Shown one piece after another: positions 8,630 to 17,672 of a stretch of DNA of 57,035 nucleotides. Positions within the stretch are counted from its first letter, which is position 1. Every line of letters starts with the position of its first letter. Where the stretch lies: NCBI RefSeq assembly GCF_900100855.1, contig NZ_FNCB01000016.1:1-57035 (forward strand), in the 5' to 3' direction. This DNA comes from Idiomarina zobellii. GTDB taxonomy: Bacteria > Pseudomonadota > Gammaproteobacteria > Enterobacterales > Alteromonadaceae. The notes beneath the pieces were generated by a model that was given only the letters and a program-made list of their open reading frames with translations, had not been told where the DNA came from and did not search any database. Both the position numbers and the translations under genes were made by a program.

Positions 8630-9520
8630 ATGAACAACAACGTCATTGTGACATGCGCTATTACCGGTGCTGGTGACACGACCGGCAAAAACCCAGCGGT
8701 TCCGGTAACCCCAAAAGAAATCGCAGAATCAACCATTGCTGCCGCGGAAGCCGGCGCTTCTGTTGCTCACATTCATGTGCGCGATCCGCAAACGGGCAAG
8801 CCCAGTCGTGACGTGGCACTTTATCGCGAAGTGGTTGACCGGGTCAGAAGCAGCAACACGGACATTGTACTAAACCTCACCGCCGGCATGGGCGGCGATC
8901 TTTTTTTGGGACCGGACAGCGACCCGACTCAGTTCACTCAAGATACAGACCTAGTGGGCGCAGAAGAGCGCCTGGTTCACATAGAAGAGCTGAAGCCAGA
9001 AATCTGCACCTTAGATTGTGGCTCACTTAATTTTGGTGACGAAAACCTCGTTTATGTGTCCAGTCCGGAAATGCTGCGTAAAGGCGCTAAACGTGTTCAA
9101 GAGCTTGGCGTAAAACCGGAGCTTGAGATTTTTGACACCGGCAACCTTGCGTTTGCCAAACAAATGCAAAAAGAAGGCTTGCTCGATTCGCCCGCTTTAT
9201 TTCAGCTGTGTTTAGGCATTCCCTGGGGAGCGCCGGCTGATACCACCACTATGAAAGCAATGGTCGACAGTTTGCCCGACGACTCAGTATGGGCCGGGTT
9301 TGGAATTGGTCGCCATCAGTTTCCAATGGCAGCACAAGCCGCACTGTTAGGTGGCAATATTCGTATTGGCCTAGAGGACAACTTGTACTTGCGAAAAGGC
9401 GAGCTTGCCAGCAACGAACAACTGGTTGAAAAAGCGGTAAACCTTTTAGATAACCTGGGAGCTGTGCCAATGACACCGCAGCAAACGCGAGACAAGCTGA
9501 ACTTGGTAAAGGTGGGCTAA
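8630..9520 (+). CDS. cdhC: 3-dehydrocarnitine cleavage enzyme (BKACE, DUF849 family)
   Basis: The 296-residue TIM-barrel enzyme belongs to the beta-keto acid cleavage family. Metal-binding histidines are visible in AHIHVRD (His47, His49), and NLTAGMGG follows. Family members transfer a beta-keto acid's acyl part to acetyl-CoA and release acetoacetate; in the carnitine pathway 3-dehydrocarnitine plus acetyl-CoA gives betainyl-CoA plus acetoacetate. The gene is two bases upstream of carnitine dehydrogenase, which makes this substrate very likely. A good site (aaggtg) precedes the ATG. The symbol follows Pseudomonas usage. Confidence 0.85.
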   Translation: MNNNVIVTCAITGAGDTTGKNPAVPVTPKEIAESTIAAAEAGASVAHIHVRDPQTGKPSRDVALYREVVDRVRSSNTDIVLNLTAGMGGDLFLGPDSDPTQFTQDTDLVGAEERLVHIEELKPEICTLDCGSLNFGDENLVYVSSPEMLRKGAKRVQELGVKPELEIFDTGNLAFAKQMQKEGLLDSPALFQLCLGIPWGAPADTTTMKAMVDSLPDDSVWAGFGIGRHQFPMAAQAALLGGNIRIGLEDNLYLRKGELASNEQLVEKAVNLLDNLGAVPMTPQQTRDKLNLVKVG

Positions 9521-9521
9521 T

Positions 9522-10490
9522 ATGACACAGGCAACAGCAGCTATTATTGGAACCGGCGTTATTGGCGCAGGCTGGGCGGCACGTTATCTTGCAAATGGGT
9601 ATCGTGTGAAAGCCTGGGACCCAGGTGAAAATGCTCATGAAAAGCTGAAAGAAAGTATCGGAAATGCCTGGCCGTCGCTCGAGAAACTGGGCTTAAAAGA
9701 CGGTGCCAGCATCGATAACCTAACGTTTTATGACACACTGGAAGATGCCTGCGATGAGGCTGACATTATTCAGGAAAGCGCGCCGGAAGTGGTGGAGCTG
9801 AAATGTTCGTTATTAAAGCAAATTAGTGAGTGTGCGCCAACGGATGCCATCATTGGTTCATCAACCTCAGGCTTTAAGCCCAGCGTGTTACAAGAAAATG
9901 TGGCGCTACCCGAGCGTTTAGTCGTGACGCATCCGTTCAACCCGGTGTATTTACTGCCATTGGTCGAAGTTGTTGGTGGTGAGAAAACAGCCGCCGATGC
10001 CATTAACAAAGCTCAGCGCATATATAAAAGCCTGGGTATGCACCCATTGCATGTTCGTAAGGAAATTGACGGTCACTTGTCCGATCGCCTGCTTGAAGCT
10101 TTGTGGCGCGAAAACCTTCACCTGGTGAACGACGGTATTGCAACAACCGGTGAGTTGGATGATGCCATTACCTACGGCCCGGGCTTACGCTGGGCACTCA
10201 TGGGCACCAACTTGACTTATCATTTAGCCGGCGGTGACACCGGTATGCGGCACATGCTTAAGCAGTTCGGCCCCGCTTTAAAACTGCCCTGGACCAAACT
10301 GGAAGCACCGGAGCTTACCGAGTCATTGATTGATCGCATGGTTGAAGGAACTCATGAACAAGCAGCTAACCGCAGCGTTAAAGAGCTTGAGCAGCTACGT
10401 GACAACTGTCTGGTTGCTATTATGGAAGCGCTTGCTCAATATGAAGTCGGTGCCGGAAAGGTTCTGTCGGATCACCGCAAAACAGTATAA
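9522..10490 (+). CDS. cdhA: L-carnitine 3-dehydrogenase
   Basis: The 322-residue protein belongs to the 3-hydroxyacyl-CoA dehydrogenase superfamily. An N-terminal Rossmann fold binds NAD through GTGVIGAG (residues 10-17), followed by the STSGFKPS and HPFNPVYLLPLVEV motifs, the latter with the catalytic His. Length agrees with stand-alone L-carnitine dehydrogenases; it has no fused C-terminal thioesterase domain, and a separate thioesterase sits in the divergent operon (2321-2719). It oxidises L-carnitine to 3-dehydrocarnitine, the substrate of the gene just upstream. The start is one base after the stop of that gene, with aaaggtgg as binding site. Confidence 0.88.
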   Translation: MTQATAAIIGTGVIGAGWAARYLANGYRVKAWDPGENAHEKLKESIGNAWPSLEKLGLKDGASIDNLTFYDTLEDACDEADIIQESAPEVVELKCSLLKQISECAPTDAIIGSSTSGFKPSVLQENVALPERLVVTHPFNPVYLLPLVEVVGGEKTAADAINKAQRIYKSLGMHPLHVRKEIDGHLSDRLLEALWRENLHLVNDGIATTGELDDAITYGPGLRWALMGTNLTYHLAGGDTGMRHMLKQFGPALKLPWTKLEAPELTESLIDRMVEGTHEQAANRSVKELEQLRDNCLVAIMEALAQYEVGAGKVLSDHRKTV

Positions 10491-10501
10491 ATGCAGAGAA
10501 T

Positions 10502-10535
10502 GCACCTGAGGCTTATAGCATCAGGTGCCATTGTT
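10502..10535. terminator. bidirectional terminator between cdhA and cysQ
   Basis: The stem gcacctga (10502-10509) / tcaggtgc (10521-10528) with an 11-base loop is followed by cattgttttattt on the plus strand. It lies between converging genes and should end the rightward carnitine transcript and possibly the cysQ transcript. Confidence 0.65.
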
Positions 10536-11270
10536 TTATTTCGCAATAAAATGCGGGTTCAAATAATCGTCTTTTTGATTATAAAGCAGTGGATCGCCGT
10601 TAATGGTGGTAATGTCGCCACCCGCGGCGCTTAAGACGGCATGGGCTGCCGCGGTATCCCACTCACAGGTAGGGCCTAAACGCGGGTAAATATCCGCTTC
10701 ACCTTCGGCCACCAGGCATATCTTCAATGAGCTGCCCATGGGCACCATTTCGTAAGGTTTGCCTAAGGCATCCAGCCAATCCGTCGTTTCTTGTGACGGG
10801 TGTGAGCGCGAGCCGACCACACGCAAAGTCGCGGGGGCCTCGATAGCCACTTTAATCGGCTTGTCATTCAAAAAGGCGCCCTCGTCGCGCTCGCCGGTAT
10901 ACATGGCATCCAGCACTGGGGCATAAACCACGCCCATCACTGGCACGCCTTTTTCAATTAACGCAATGTTCACCGTGAACTCACCGTTACGCTTAATAAA
11001 CTCTTTGGTGCCATCAAGTGGGTCAACCAACCAGTAGCGACTCCAGTGTTTACGCTGCTCCCAACTAATATCTGAAGACTCTTCAGAAATAATCGGATAC
11101 TGGGTCTCCAACGTACGCAGACCGTCACAAATAACCTTGTGCGCTGCTAAATCGGCCTTTGTCAGCGGGCTGTCGTCGCCCTTTTTTTGCACGTTAAAGT
11201 TATCACTTTCGTACACGTCCATAATGGCTGCGCCAGCTTCGCGGGCAATTTTCTTTACATCTTCAAGCAT
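10536..11270 (-). CDS. cysQ: 3'(2'),5'-bisphosphate nucleotidase CysQ
   Basis: This inositol-monophosphatase-fold enzyme hydrolyses PAP (and PAPS) to AMP. Motifs are the metal-binding IISEESS and WLVDPLDGTKEFI, and the C-terminal CEWDTAAAHAVLSAAGG. I start it at the ATG at 11270 (244 residues, MLEDVKKIAREAG), which aligns with CysQ of E. coli; a TTG at 11300 with aagg upstream would add ten residues. PAP is the inhibitory by-product of sulfotransferases, so this enzyme may also serve the two sulfotransferases and the PAPS genes at 24.6-46 kb. Confidence 0.9.
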   Translation of the reverse strand: MLEDVKKIAREAGAAIMDVYESDNFNVQKKGDDSPLTKADLAAHKVICDGLRTLETQYPIISEESSDISWEQRKHWSRYWLVDPLDGTKEFIKRNGEFTVNIALIEKGVPVMGVVYAPVLDAMYTGERDEGAFLNDKPIKVAIEAPATLRVVGSRSHPSQETTDWLDALGKPYEMVPMGSSLKICLVAEGEADIYPRLGPTCEWDTAAAHAVLSAAGGDITTINGDPLLYNQKDDYLNPHFIAK

Positions 11271-11319
11271 AAATAGTGTGTTTCTAAAAGTTATGTCCAA
11301 ATTGTACCTTAAACCCCAT

Positions 11320-11352
11320 AAAAAAACCGCACCAGGAACGAACCAGATGCGG
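11320..11352 (-). terminator. intrinsic terminator after the protease/partner pair
   Basis: Read leftward, a ten-base stem (352-343 with 336-327 of the 11.3 kb block, one mismatch, loop ttcgtt) is followed by a run of seven T (11326-11320). It lies 21 bases after the stop of the small secreted gene and directly before cysQ. Confidence 0.75.
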
Positions 11353-11372
11353 CTTCATTGGTTGGGCAACTA

Positions 11373-11858
11373 TTAAAGCACGTGAGGTTTGCGAATATTC
11401 TCGACAATCTCGACTTTAATACTGTTAACACCTTCTACGCCTTTAAGCTGCTCTCGCAACTGCAGCATGTCAGTGCCTTCAGGAGCCTTAAGTAAGGCCA
11501 GATTCAGGCGCGAATAGACACGCTCTACGATTAATCCAAACTCTGAGGCTAAGTCATCAGCACTTACGTTCTCGGTTAACACCGTGACCACACCCGAAAC
11601 ATAAGCTTTCTCTCCGGTAAAGCGGTCAACCATCTCAGTGCCGGCCAACAAAACATCCCCACTTTGCTCAGAAGCATCAACTGACTCTGGCAGGCTTGTA
11701 AAGCTATACCGTTGGTAATCCGCCTTTCCGTCAAACTTTTTGGTTAAATCGACAGCAGGCGTCTTCTTCTGTTGAGGAGCCGGTAGCTCCTGCGCGGTAG
11801 CCGAAACTGCAACTACGCCGCTTACGGCCACTGCTAATAGTGCTTTTACTAAACTCAT
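11373..11858 (-). CDS. small secreted protein downstream of the S8 protease, possible chaperone or inhibitor
   Basis: The 161-residue protein has a signal peptide (MSLVKALLAVAVSGVVAVSATAQ) and no lipobox. The C-terminal 80 residues (VSGVVTVLTENVSADDLASE onwards, ending in a beta-strand-rich VNSIKVEIVENI) look like a small ferredoxin-like fold of the type seen in propeptide/I9 inhibitors of subtilases. It starts 15 bases after the S8 protease stop. In Aeromonas the kexin-like protease ASP needs a small chaperone encoded directly downstream; gene order and size match, so I infer that role. I do not recognise close sequence identity. Confidence 0.6.
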   Translation of the reverse strand: MSLVKALLAVAVSGVVAVSATAQELPAPQQKKTPAVDLTKKFDGKADYQRYSFTSLPESVDASEQSGDVLLAGTEMVDRFTGEKAYVSGVVTVLTENVSADDLASEFGLIVERVYSRLNLALLKAPEGTDMLQLREQLKGVEGVNSIKVEIVENIRKPHVL

Positions 11859-11873
11859 ATCTCTTTGCCCCTA

Positions 11874-14081
11874 TTAATGACCGAATGCACGAACGCTGAC
11901 AGCTTCCAGAACTGAAGGTACTGTATTATTAGATACCGCGAGTTCACCTAAGTTCAAATCATCACCATTAGTATCGACTAAACGAACTGTCCATTCGCCG
12001 GCTAAGTTTTCACCGTAAAATGCATTTGCTAAAAATACTGTCTCTTCAAGTATATACGAACTGCATTGCCCGTTTGCACCAACAACAATCTCCTGGCGAC
12101 CAGACAATAACTGAGTTGTTGTTCCTGCCGGTGACGTTAACTCCACCGCCAAGTCAGATCCAGCGGTGCTATAAAAATCACACCCTGCCCCTTCGAAGTC
12201 ATCGTTACTTACGGTTAAGGCCATTTGCAGACCTTCCAGTGTCATGTCGCTTTCAACGGTGAAGCTATAACTCGCACCTTCAGCATTGTTATCCGGAATA
12301 TTTAGCGCGGTCTCAGGCGAAACATCCATCCAACTCGTTTCGACCAAAGCTGGCATAGAGCCCGCTTCCGTTTCTTTCGCCATAGCAACCGCAGCACCAG
12401 CATTCACACGACCAAAGCCGTATTTCAGGTTAAATGCATAGCCTGCTGCGTTTTCAACCCAACCTGGATCTGCAACGAACTCGCCGCCATTAACTGCAAG
12501 GACAACGCCTTCGTCTTCAGCATCAACCTGGTCAGCAGTATTCGCTAAAATATGACGAATTTCGCGAGCACTTAACGCAGGGTTAGCCGAACCAACCAGA
12601 GCGACGACTCCTGAAGCGTTTGGTGCCGCTGAAGAGGTACCGTTAAAGGTGCTGGTAAAGTTACACGATGGGTTTTCATCATGGCCTGGCGCGTTAAAGT
12701 TGCGGAACGCTTCGAAATAACCCGGCGCTCCGGCTAGCTCATCCAAGTACTCCTGGTAAGCGAAGCTACTGTAGCCTTGTAAACAAGTCGACTGGTCGGT
12801 CGTTACCATAGCCGGTGCAAACTCACCACTTTCGCCTGCCGGAGCGGATACGAAAATATTAGCACCTGCAGTAGAGTAGCTACTGTGTCCACCGTCTGAG
12901 TTTACAGCCGCAATTGTCGTTGTGTAGAAGTTCGCGTTAGACGGGTCCATATTACCGTTCAAACAAGATAGTCCAGAGCTGTTGGCTCCGTTGATATCAC
13001 AAAGCCCGGTGGCACTGCCATAACTGTTAAATGCATTACCCGCAGACTTAACATTTAAAGCGCCGAGCCCACTACGCAGCTGAGTCGCTACATATTTCTC
13101 AAACGCTTCGTCTGTTGGGTAAGTATATAACGCCGCTGGGTAAGAAATACCGTAACTGCGGTTATAAGCGATAAGAGGATCATTTTCTGTCACACCACTG
13201 CCCGGCAAACCGTGGCTTAAAGCGGTATTAAGTACACTTTGATCAACATTAGCATTCAAATAGTTAGTACCAAACACCTTCGCCTGTGGCGCGACGCCTC
13301 GCCCCCCAACTCCGTTTCCTGAAACAGCAGCTATTAGCCCAGCAACTGAAGTGCCGTGGTCTCCGGTAGCCGAAGAGCGATTGGTTGGGTCCATTTTGTC
13401 CAACGCATTCGGCGCAAAGTTCAGTGACATATTGGCAGCAATGTTAGCGTTTAAATCCGGGTGGTTAATTTCTAAACCAGAGTCGACCACGCCAACCATC
13501 ATGCCCTGACCAAAGGCACCTTGCGCATAGGCTTCCAGCACATTCATGTCTTCGCCCGGCACATAAATACTTTCATCAAAGAAGGCTTCGCGCGCTTGCT
13601 CTTCCGTCCAACCATAATTATTGACTAAAAAGTCTAGTGCGGCCTGGGTTTGGGTATAAGCTTTTTGCCCAGTATTTTGTAAGTGCCACTGTTGATAAGC
13701 AATTGGGTCACTTGGAATTTGCTCGGCGGCTAATTCAATAGTTTCAATCGTTTCTTCTTCACCATCACTAACCGTCACTTCAATAGTTACGTCCTCTGCA
13801 GCTAGGGTGATGTATTTAAAATGACCAGAAGAATCGATAGTGACTATGCCATTGGCTTCTTTACCGTCAGCAGTGAAAGCGCGTGCAGAGTAGGTTAATG
13901 CATCGCCGTTAGGGTCTGTTGCCTGAACTTGCCCTTCAATAGTCTGACCTTCGCCGACCATTACTTCGGTTTCAGCCGAGACCGTTGGTGCGTAGTTGTC
14001 ATCGCTGCTGCCACCGCAGGCTGCCAAGCCCATGACCACCGCAGCTGACAATGCCGCTAATTTGAATTGTTGTTTTGGCAT
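11874..14081 (-). CDS. S8 (kexin-like subtilisin) peptidase lipoprotein with P domain
   Basis: This 735-residue serine protease has a lipobox (LAAC, Cys22). Residues 30-115 form a cadherin/Ig-like domain. The catalytic domain follows with Asp200 (GVVDSGLE), His242 (DHGTS), the oxyanion Asn349 (SAGNA) and Ser483 (NGTSSAAP). Residues about 600-725 form a proprotein-convertase P domain (SYSFTVESDMTLEGLQM to LAGEWTVRLVDTNGDDLNLG). The closest architecture I know is the Aeromonas protease ASP, here with a lipid anchor. It should act at the cell surface or periplasm on proteins or peptides. The ATG has agagg upstream. A small secreted partner follows in the same operon. Confidence 0.88.
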   Translation of the reverse strand: MPKQQFKLAALSAAVVMGLAACGGSSDDNYAPTVSAETEVMVGEGQTIEGQVQATDPNGDALTYSARAFTADGKEANGIVTIDSSGHFKYITLAAEDVTIEVTVSDGEEETIETIELAAEQIPSDPIAYQQWHLQNTGQKAYTQTQAALDFLVNNYGWTEEQAREAFFDESIYVPGEDMNVLEAYAQGAFGQGMMVGVVDSGLEINHPDLNANIAANMSLNFAPNALDKMDPTNRSSATGDHGTSVAGLIAAVSGNGVGGRGVAPQAKVFGTNYLNANVDQSVLNTALSHGLPGSGVTENDPLIAYNRSYGISYPAALYTYPTDEAFEKYVATQLRSGLGALNVKSAGNAFNSYGSATGLCDINGANSSGLSCLNGNMDPSNANFYTTTIAAVNSDGGHSSYSTAGANIFVSAPAGESGEFAPAMVTTDQSTCLQGYSSFAYQEYLDELAGAPGYFEAFRNFNAPGHDENPSCNFTSTFNGTSSAAPNASGVVALVGSANPALSAREIRHILANTADQVDAEDEGVVLAVNGGEFVADPGWVENAAGYAFNLKYGFGRVNAGAAVAMAKETEAGSMPALVETSWMDVSPETALNIPDNNAEGASYSFTVESDMTLEGLQMALTVSNDDFEGAGCDFYSTAGSDLAVELTSPAGTTTQLLSGRQEIVVGANGQCSSYILEETVFLANAFYGENLAGEWTVRLVDTNGDDLNLGELAVSNNTVPSVLEAVSVRAFGH

Positions 14082-14119
14082 TTTTACCTCTTATAGTACG
14101 TACCCTGAATAGGACCAAC

Positions 14120-14148
14120 ACTATAACGCTGATGTTAAAATGCCGTAA
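14120..14148 (-). promoter_or_regulatory. candidate sigma-70 promoter of the S8 protease
   Basis: Read leftward, TTACGG (14148-14143) and TATAGT (14125-14120) are separated by 17 bases, 39 bases before the ATG at 14081. Spacing and the -10 match are good; the -35 is moderate. Confidence 0.4.
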
Positions 14149-14187
14149 ATTAGAAATGTAACAAGTTATTAACCGAAGTGTGCGTAG

Positions 14188-14207
14188 CCTGACGTTATTA
14201 CGTCAGG
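14188..14207. repeat. 20-bp dispersed palindrome, intact copy
   Basis: The sequence cctgacgt-tatt-acgtcagg forms an eight-base stem with a four-base loop, between pgi and the S8 protease gene. There is no T-run, so it is not a standard terminator. On the minus strand it reads cctgacgt-aata-acgtcagg followed by ctac, identical over 24 bases to the target site rebuilt from the two flanks of the right-end IS element. A diverged copy is at 51953-51971. Confidence 0.75.
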
Positions 14208-14215
14208 AGAGATAT

Positions 14216-15691
14216 TTAAAACGATGTCATGCGTTTTATAACCGCATCAGTACTTTCATCAAAGGACTCATCGCTGTCGCCGTCCAACACATTCAACACA
14301 TCCATTGCTATTTTCTTGCCTTTCTCAACCCCCGGCTGGTCGAAGCTGTTTAAGCCCCAAATAACGCCCTGGGTAAATACCTTGTGCTCATAAGCGGCTA
14401 TCAACGCACCGAAGCTTTCGGGGGTCAGCTCATCCATTATCAGTAGGTTCGATGGGTGTCCGCCGGGGTAGTTATCTCGCGGTGACTCAACGTTCTTACT
14501 GCCTTCCCACATCAGGCGTCGGTGCGCCAAACAATTAGCAACGGCCAAACGCTGTTGCTCTGCCAGACCATCCTGAACTGCGGGTTCGAAACCCGGCGCA
14601 GCGCGCTTTAACACGGCAACAAAGTCCGCAGTAAACTCGTCATAGCCCTGATGCAAATGCTGGAAAAACGCATGTTGTCCGTTAGGTCCAAAACCGCCCC
14701 AAATAATAGGGCCGGTTGGGTAATCTATTGCTTTATTGTCTGCCGTTGACTGTTTACCGTTACTTTCCATGTCCAGTTGCTGCAAATAGTTGGGCAACAT
14801 ACGCAAGCGACCGTCATACGGCAAAATAGCCAAATTATTAATGCCTAGCTCTTCACGGTTATATGCTCCGTAAAGCGCTAATAATATGGGCAAGTTTTCT
14901 TCTGCCGGCGCCGTAAAGAAATGCTCATCCATGGCTTTGGCACCTTCCAGCATACGCTCAAATGCCCGCACACCAGTTGTCAGCGCTATGCTCAAGCCTA
15001 TAGCTGACCATAACGAAAAACGTCCACCCACCCCTTCGCCAAAGGTAAATTGCTGCGCCGGTGGAATACCGTAGTCCGTCATAGCCTGGGCGTTCGCCGA
15101 CACACCTATTACGTGTTTGTCCAACCACTGCTCCCGGCTTAACGCAGGCTCTATCCAGCGGCGCACAGTATCGACATTAGCAAAGGTGTCGATAGTGCCA
15201 AACGACTTAGACGAAATAATGAATAACGTGGTTTCGGGGTCGACAATAGGTAATACCGCGTAAAGCTGTCCACCGTCCATCGATGACACAAAATGCACTT
15301 GTAAGTCATGCAAAACTGCATCATCAGCGAACTCTTTCAACGCAAACGAGCCCATTTGCGGACCTAAGTCAGAGCCACCTACGCCAATATTGACTACGTT
15401 GGTAATTGGTTTACCGGTAGAGCCTAACCAACGCCCCGAGCGCAGCTTTTGTACCACTTCCACAAAGCGGGTTTTACGGTTCGCCTGCTTAGCCACCGCG
15501 TGAACAGAGCGGCTTAAGGTATGGGTCACCGGGCGGTTTTCACTGACATTCAGGTATTCACCACGGCTTAAGTGCTTACGAGCTTCATGAAACGATTCAG
15601 GCAAGCGTTTGCTTGCCTGCTCTGTTAATTCATTTACTGACAGCTTCTGGTAGCTGGTATCCAGTGCCAGATAAGGTCCGTTTTTTATCAT
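14216..15691 (-). CDS. pgi: glucose-6-phosphate isomerase
   Basis: The enzyme interconverts glucose-6-phosphate and fructose-6-phosphate in the cytoplasm. The sugar-phosphate-binding segments are clear: NVGVGGSDLGPQM-like NIGVGGSDLGPQMG, FIISSKSFGTIDT, the GGRFSLWSAIGLS signature and ESNGKQ. At 491 residues it is about 55 shorter than the E. coli enzyme at the N-terminus, a known short form rather than a truncation, since all active-site blocks are present. It lies 19 bases after the CapD-type dehydratase and is the last gene of the leftward gfc-like operon, so it may supply fructose-6-phosphate for UDP-GlcNAc and polysaccharide synthesis. Confidence 0.92.
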   Translation of the reverse strand: MIKNGPYLALDTSYQKLSVNELTEQASKRLPESFHEARKHLSRGEYLNVSENRPVTHTLSRSVHAVAKQANRKTRFVEVVQKLRSGRWLGSTGKPITNVVNIGVGGSDLGPQMGSFALKEFADDAVLHDLQVHFVSSMDGGQLYAVLPIVDPETTLFIISSKSFGTIDTFANVDTVRRWIEPALSREQWLDKHVIGVSANAQAMTDYGIPPAQQFTFGEGVGGRFSLWSAIGLSIALTTGVRAFERMLEGAKAMDEHFFTAPAEENLPILLALYGAYNREELGINNLAILPYDGRLRMLPNYLQQLDMESNGKQSTADNKAIDYPTGPIIWGGFGPNGQHAFFQHLHQGYDEFTADFVAVLKRAAPGFEPAVQDGLAEQQRLAVANCLAHRRLMWEGSKNVESPRDNYPGGHPSNLLIMDELTPESFGALIAAYEHKVFTQGVIWGLNSFDQPGVEKGKKIAMDVLNVLDGDSDESFDESTDAVIKRMTSF

Positions 15692-15710
15692 TTAACTGTC
15701 CCTAAGTACG

Positions 15711-17642
15711 TCATGCAACGTCTGCGTCGTCGCTTTTATCTTCACAAGTTCTGTGTTTGTTCCAAATCACATCACAAATACGGTCGTCTGTTGGCTTGTA
15801 ACCTGTTGGGGCTTTTAGCAACACGTCACGTAGCTCATCAATCGCAAAGCGTTGGCAAGTGTCATCAAGTTTTTCAAGCAACAACTGCATGTCGCTCCAA
15901 GCCAGAGACTGCTCATTTGCGCGCAGAATACGAGCGTGATCACTGGCTTCCACATTGTCGCCAATGAGTAACTCTTCGTACAACTTCTCACCAGGGCGCA
16001 AACCGGTAAACTCAATAGCTATATCGCCGTGCGGGTTCTTCTCAGTTTTTTCTTCAAGACCAGACAAGCGAATCATCTTACGGGCTAAGTCGACAATTTT
16101 AACGGACTCGCCCATGTCTAATACAAACACGGACCCAGTGTGTCCCATAGTACCGGCTTGAATCACCAGCTGAGCCGCCTCGGGTATGGTCATAAAGAAC
16201 CGCGTAATATCCGGGTGCGTCACCGTTACCGGTCCGCCACGTTCAATTTGCTCTTTAAACAGTGGTACGACAGAGCCCGACGACCCCAAAACATTACCAA
16301 AACGCACCATGCAAAAACGGGTCTCTGACTGACGCAACGCTAAGGCTTGCAACACCAACTCCGATAGACGCTTCGTTGTTCCCATCACATTGGTCGGGCG
16401 CACCGCCTTGTCGGTAGAAATCAGTACAAACTGTTTAACGCCGGCCGCTATAGCAGCTTCCGCGGTATGCCAGGTACCAAACACGTTATTACGCACGCCT
16501 TCGACCATATTGTATTCAACCAAAGGCACATGCTTATAAGCCGCAGCATGGTACACCGTATCGACATTAAAGCTTTTCAGTACAGTCTCAATGCGGTTAC
16601 GCCGTTGCACGGTACCAATAACCGGTATCACTTCGGCACCAATGCCCTGTTGCTCACAGATATCAATCAAGTCACGCTCAATGCTGTACAAGGCGAACTC
16701 AGAGAGTTCATAAAGCACCAACACTTTCGGTCGCTGCAACAATATCTGACGACACAGCTCAGAGCCAATAGAACCGCCGGCTCCGGTCACCAGAACCGTT
16801 AAACCAGTAATGTGCTTTTCCATTAAACGGGCGTCGGGAGTTACCGGATCACGTCCCAAAAGGTCTTCAACTCGAATATCCTGTAACTGGTCAATGGACA
16901 TTTCATTGTTCACCATGTCGGCCATGCCCGGCACTGTTTGTACTTTAACCGGCAAAGACTCTAAGGCTTCAAGAATTTCACGACGGCGTGAACGAGGAGT
17001 ACTCGGTAGGGCTAAAAGCACACGTTGGATATCAGCGTCGTACACGGCTTTTTCAATACGTCCCGGTTTAATAACGCTCATACCCAGTACCGACGTATCT
17101 TGCAAGCTAGAATCATCGTCAGCAAACATCACCGGATGAAACTCGCCACCATTATTCAACGCTTGCGCCAGCTGACGGCCAGCAGACCCAGCGCCGTATA
17201 TCAGCACCCGATCCTTCTTACGACTCATAGCACGCTGGTAGCCTTCACGAACAATCAAACGGCTGCCACCGGTTAACAAAAATGCCAGCAACACATAATT
17301 CACGACCGCTGAAACCGGCAACGCAATACCCATGACCAAAGCGCCAATCACTAAGAACGCGCCACTGAATATCACGGTGACAAAAACTAAGCTTAGAACT
17401 TTAAAGCCAACGTAGCGGACAACCGCGCGGTACAAGCCAAAACGAATAAACGCCAATAAGGTTGCGCACAAAACAAGACCGCCAAGAATCATCCACTGCG
17501 ACCATTTCAGCGGCATAATGGCATCAAAGCTGAGTAAATAGGCCGTTACCATTGCTACCGTAATAGACACAACATCAACGAAAAGCCCTATTCCGCGCTT
17601 CACATTTCTCGGTAACTGCATCAACAACTTCAATGGATTCAC
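15711..17642 (-). CDS. membrane UDP-GlcNAc 4,6-dehydratase (WbpM/CapD type)
   Basis: The 643-residue protein has four N-terminal membrane segments (about 15-115), a nucleotide-binding middle domain (YGAGSAGRQLA, about 150-160) and a C-terminal short-chain dehydrogenase domain with GAGGSIGSELC as NAD site. The catalytic Tyr of the usual YxxxK is replaced by Met (NVMGTTKR), as in WbpM, PglF and FlaA1-like dehydratases. It makes UDP-4-keto-6-deoxy-GlcNAc, precursor of QuiNAc or FucNAc. The reductase/epimerase needed to finish the sugar may be the SDR gene at 31140-32096. It lies 30 bases after the GfcC-YjbH gene. Confidence 0.88.
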   Translation of the reverse strand: MNPLKLLMQLPRNVKRGIGLFVDVVSITVAMVTAYLLSFDAIMPLKWSQWMILGGLVLCATLLAFIRFGLYRAVVRYVGFKVLSLVFVTVIFSGAFLVIGALVMGIALPVSAVVNYVLLAFLLTGGSRLIVREGYQRAMSRKKDRVLIYGAGSAGRQLAQALNNGGEFHPVMFADDDSSLQDTSVLGMSVIKPGRIEKAVYDADIQRVLLALPSTPRSRRREILEALESLPVKVQTVPGMADMVNNEMSIDQLQDIRVEDLLGRDPVTPDARLMEKHITGLTVLVTGAGGSIGSELCRQILLQRPKVLVLYELSEFALYSIERDLIDICEQQGIGAEVIPVIGTVQRRNRIETVLKSFNVDTVYHAAAYKHVPLVEYNMVEGVRNNVFGTWHTAEAAIAAGVKQFVLISTDKAVRPTNVMGTTKRLSELVLQALALRQSETRFCMVRFGNVLGSSGSVVPLFKEQIERGGPVTVTHPDITRFFMTIPEAAQLVIQAGTMGHTGSVFVLDMGESVKIVDLARKMIRLSGLEEKTEKNPHGDIAIEFTGLRPGEKLYEELLIGDNVEASDHARILRANEQSLAWSDMQLLLEKLDDTCQRFAIDELRDVLLKAPTGYKPTDDRICDVIWNKHRTCEDKSDDADVA

Positions 17643-17672
17643 GGTATTTATCCTTTTTATCGTTTCCGTGTA

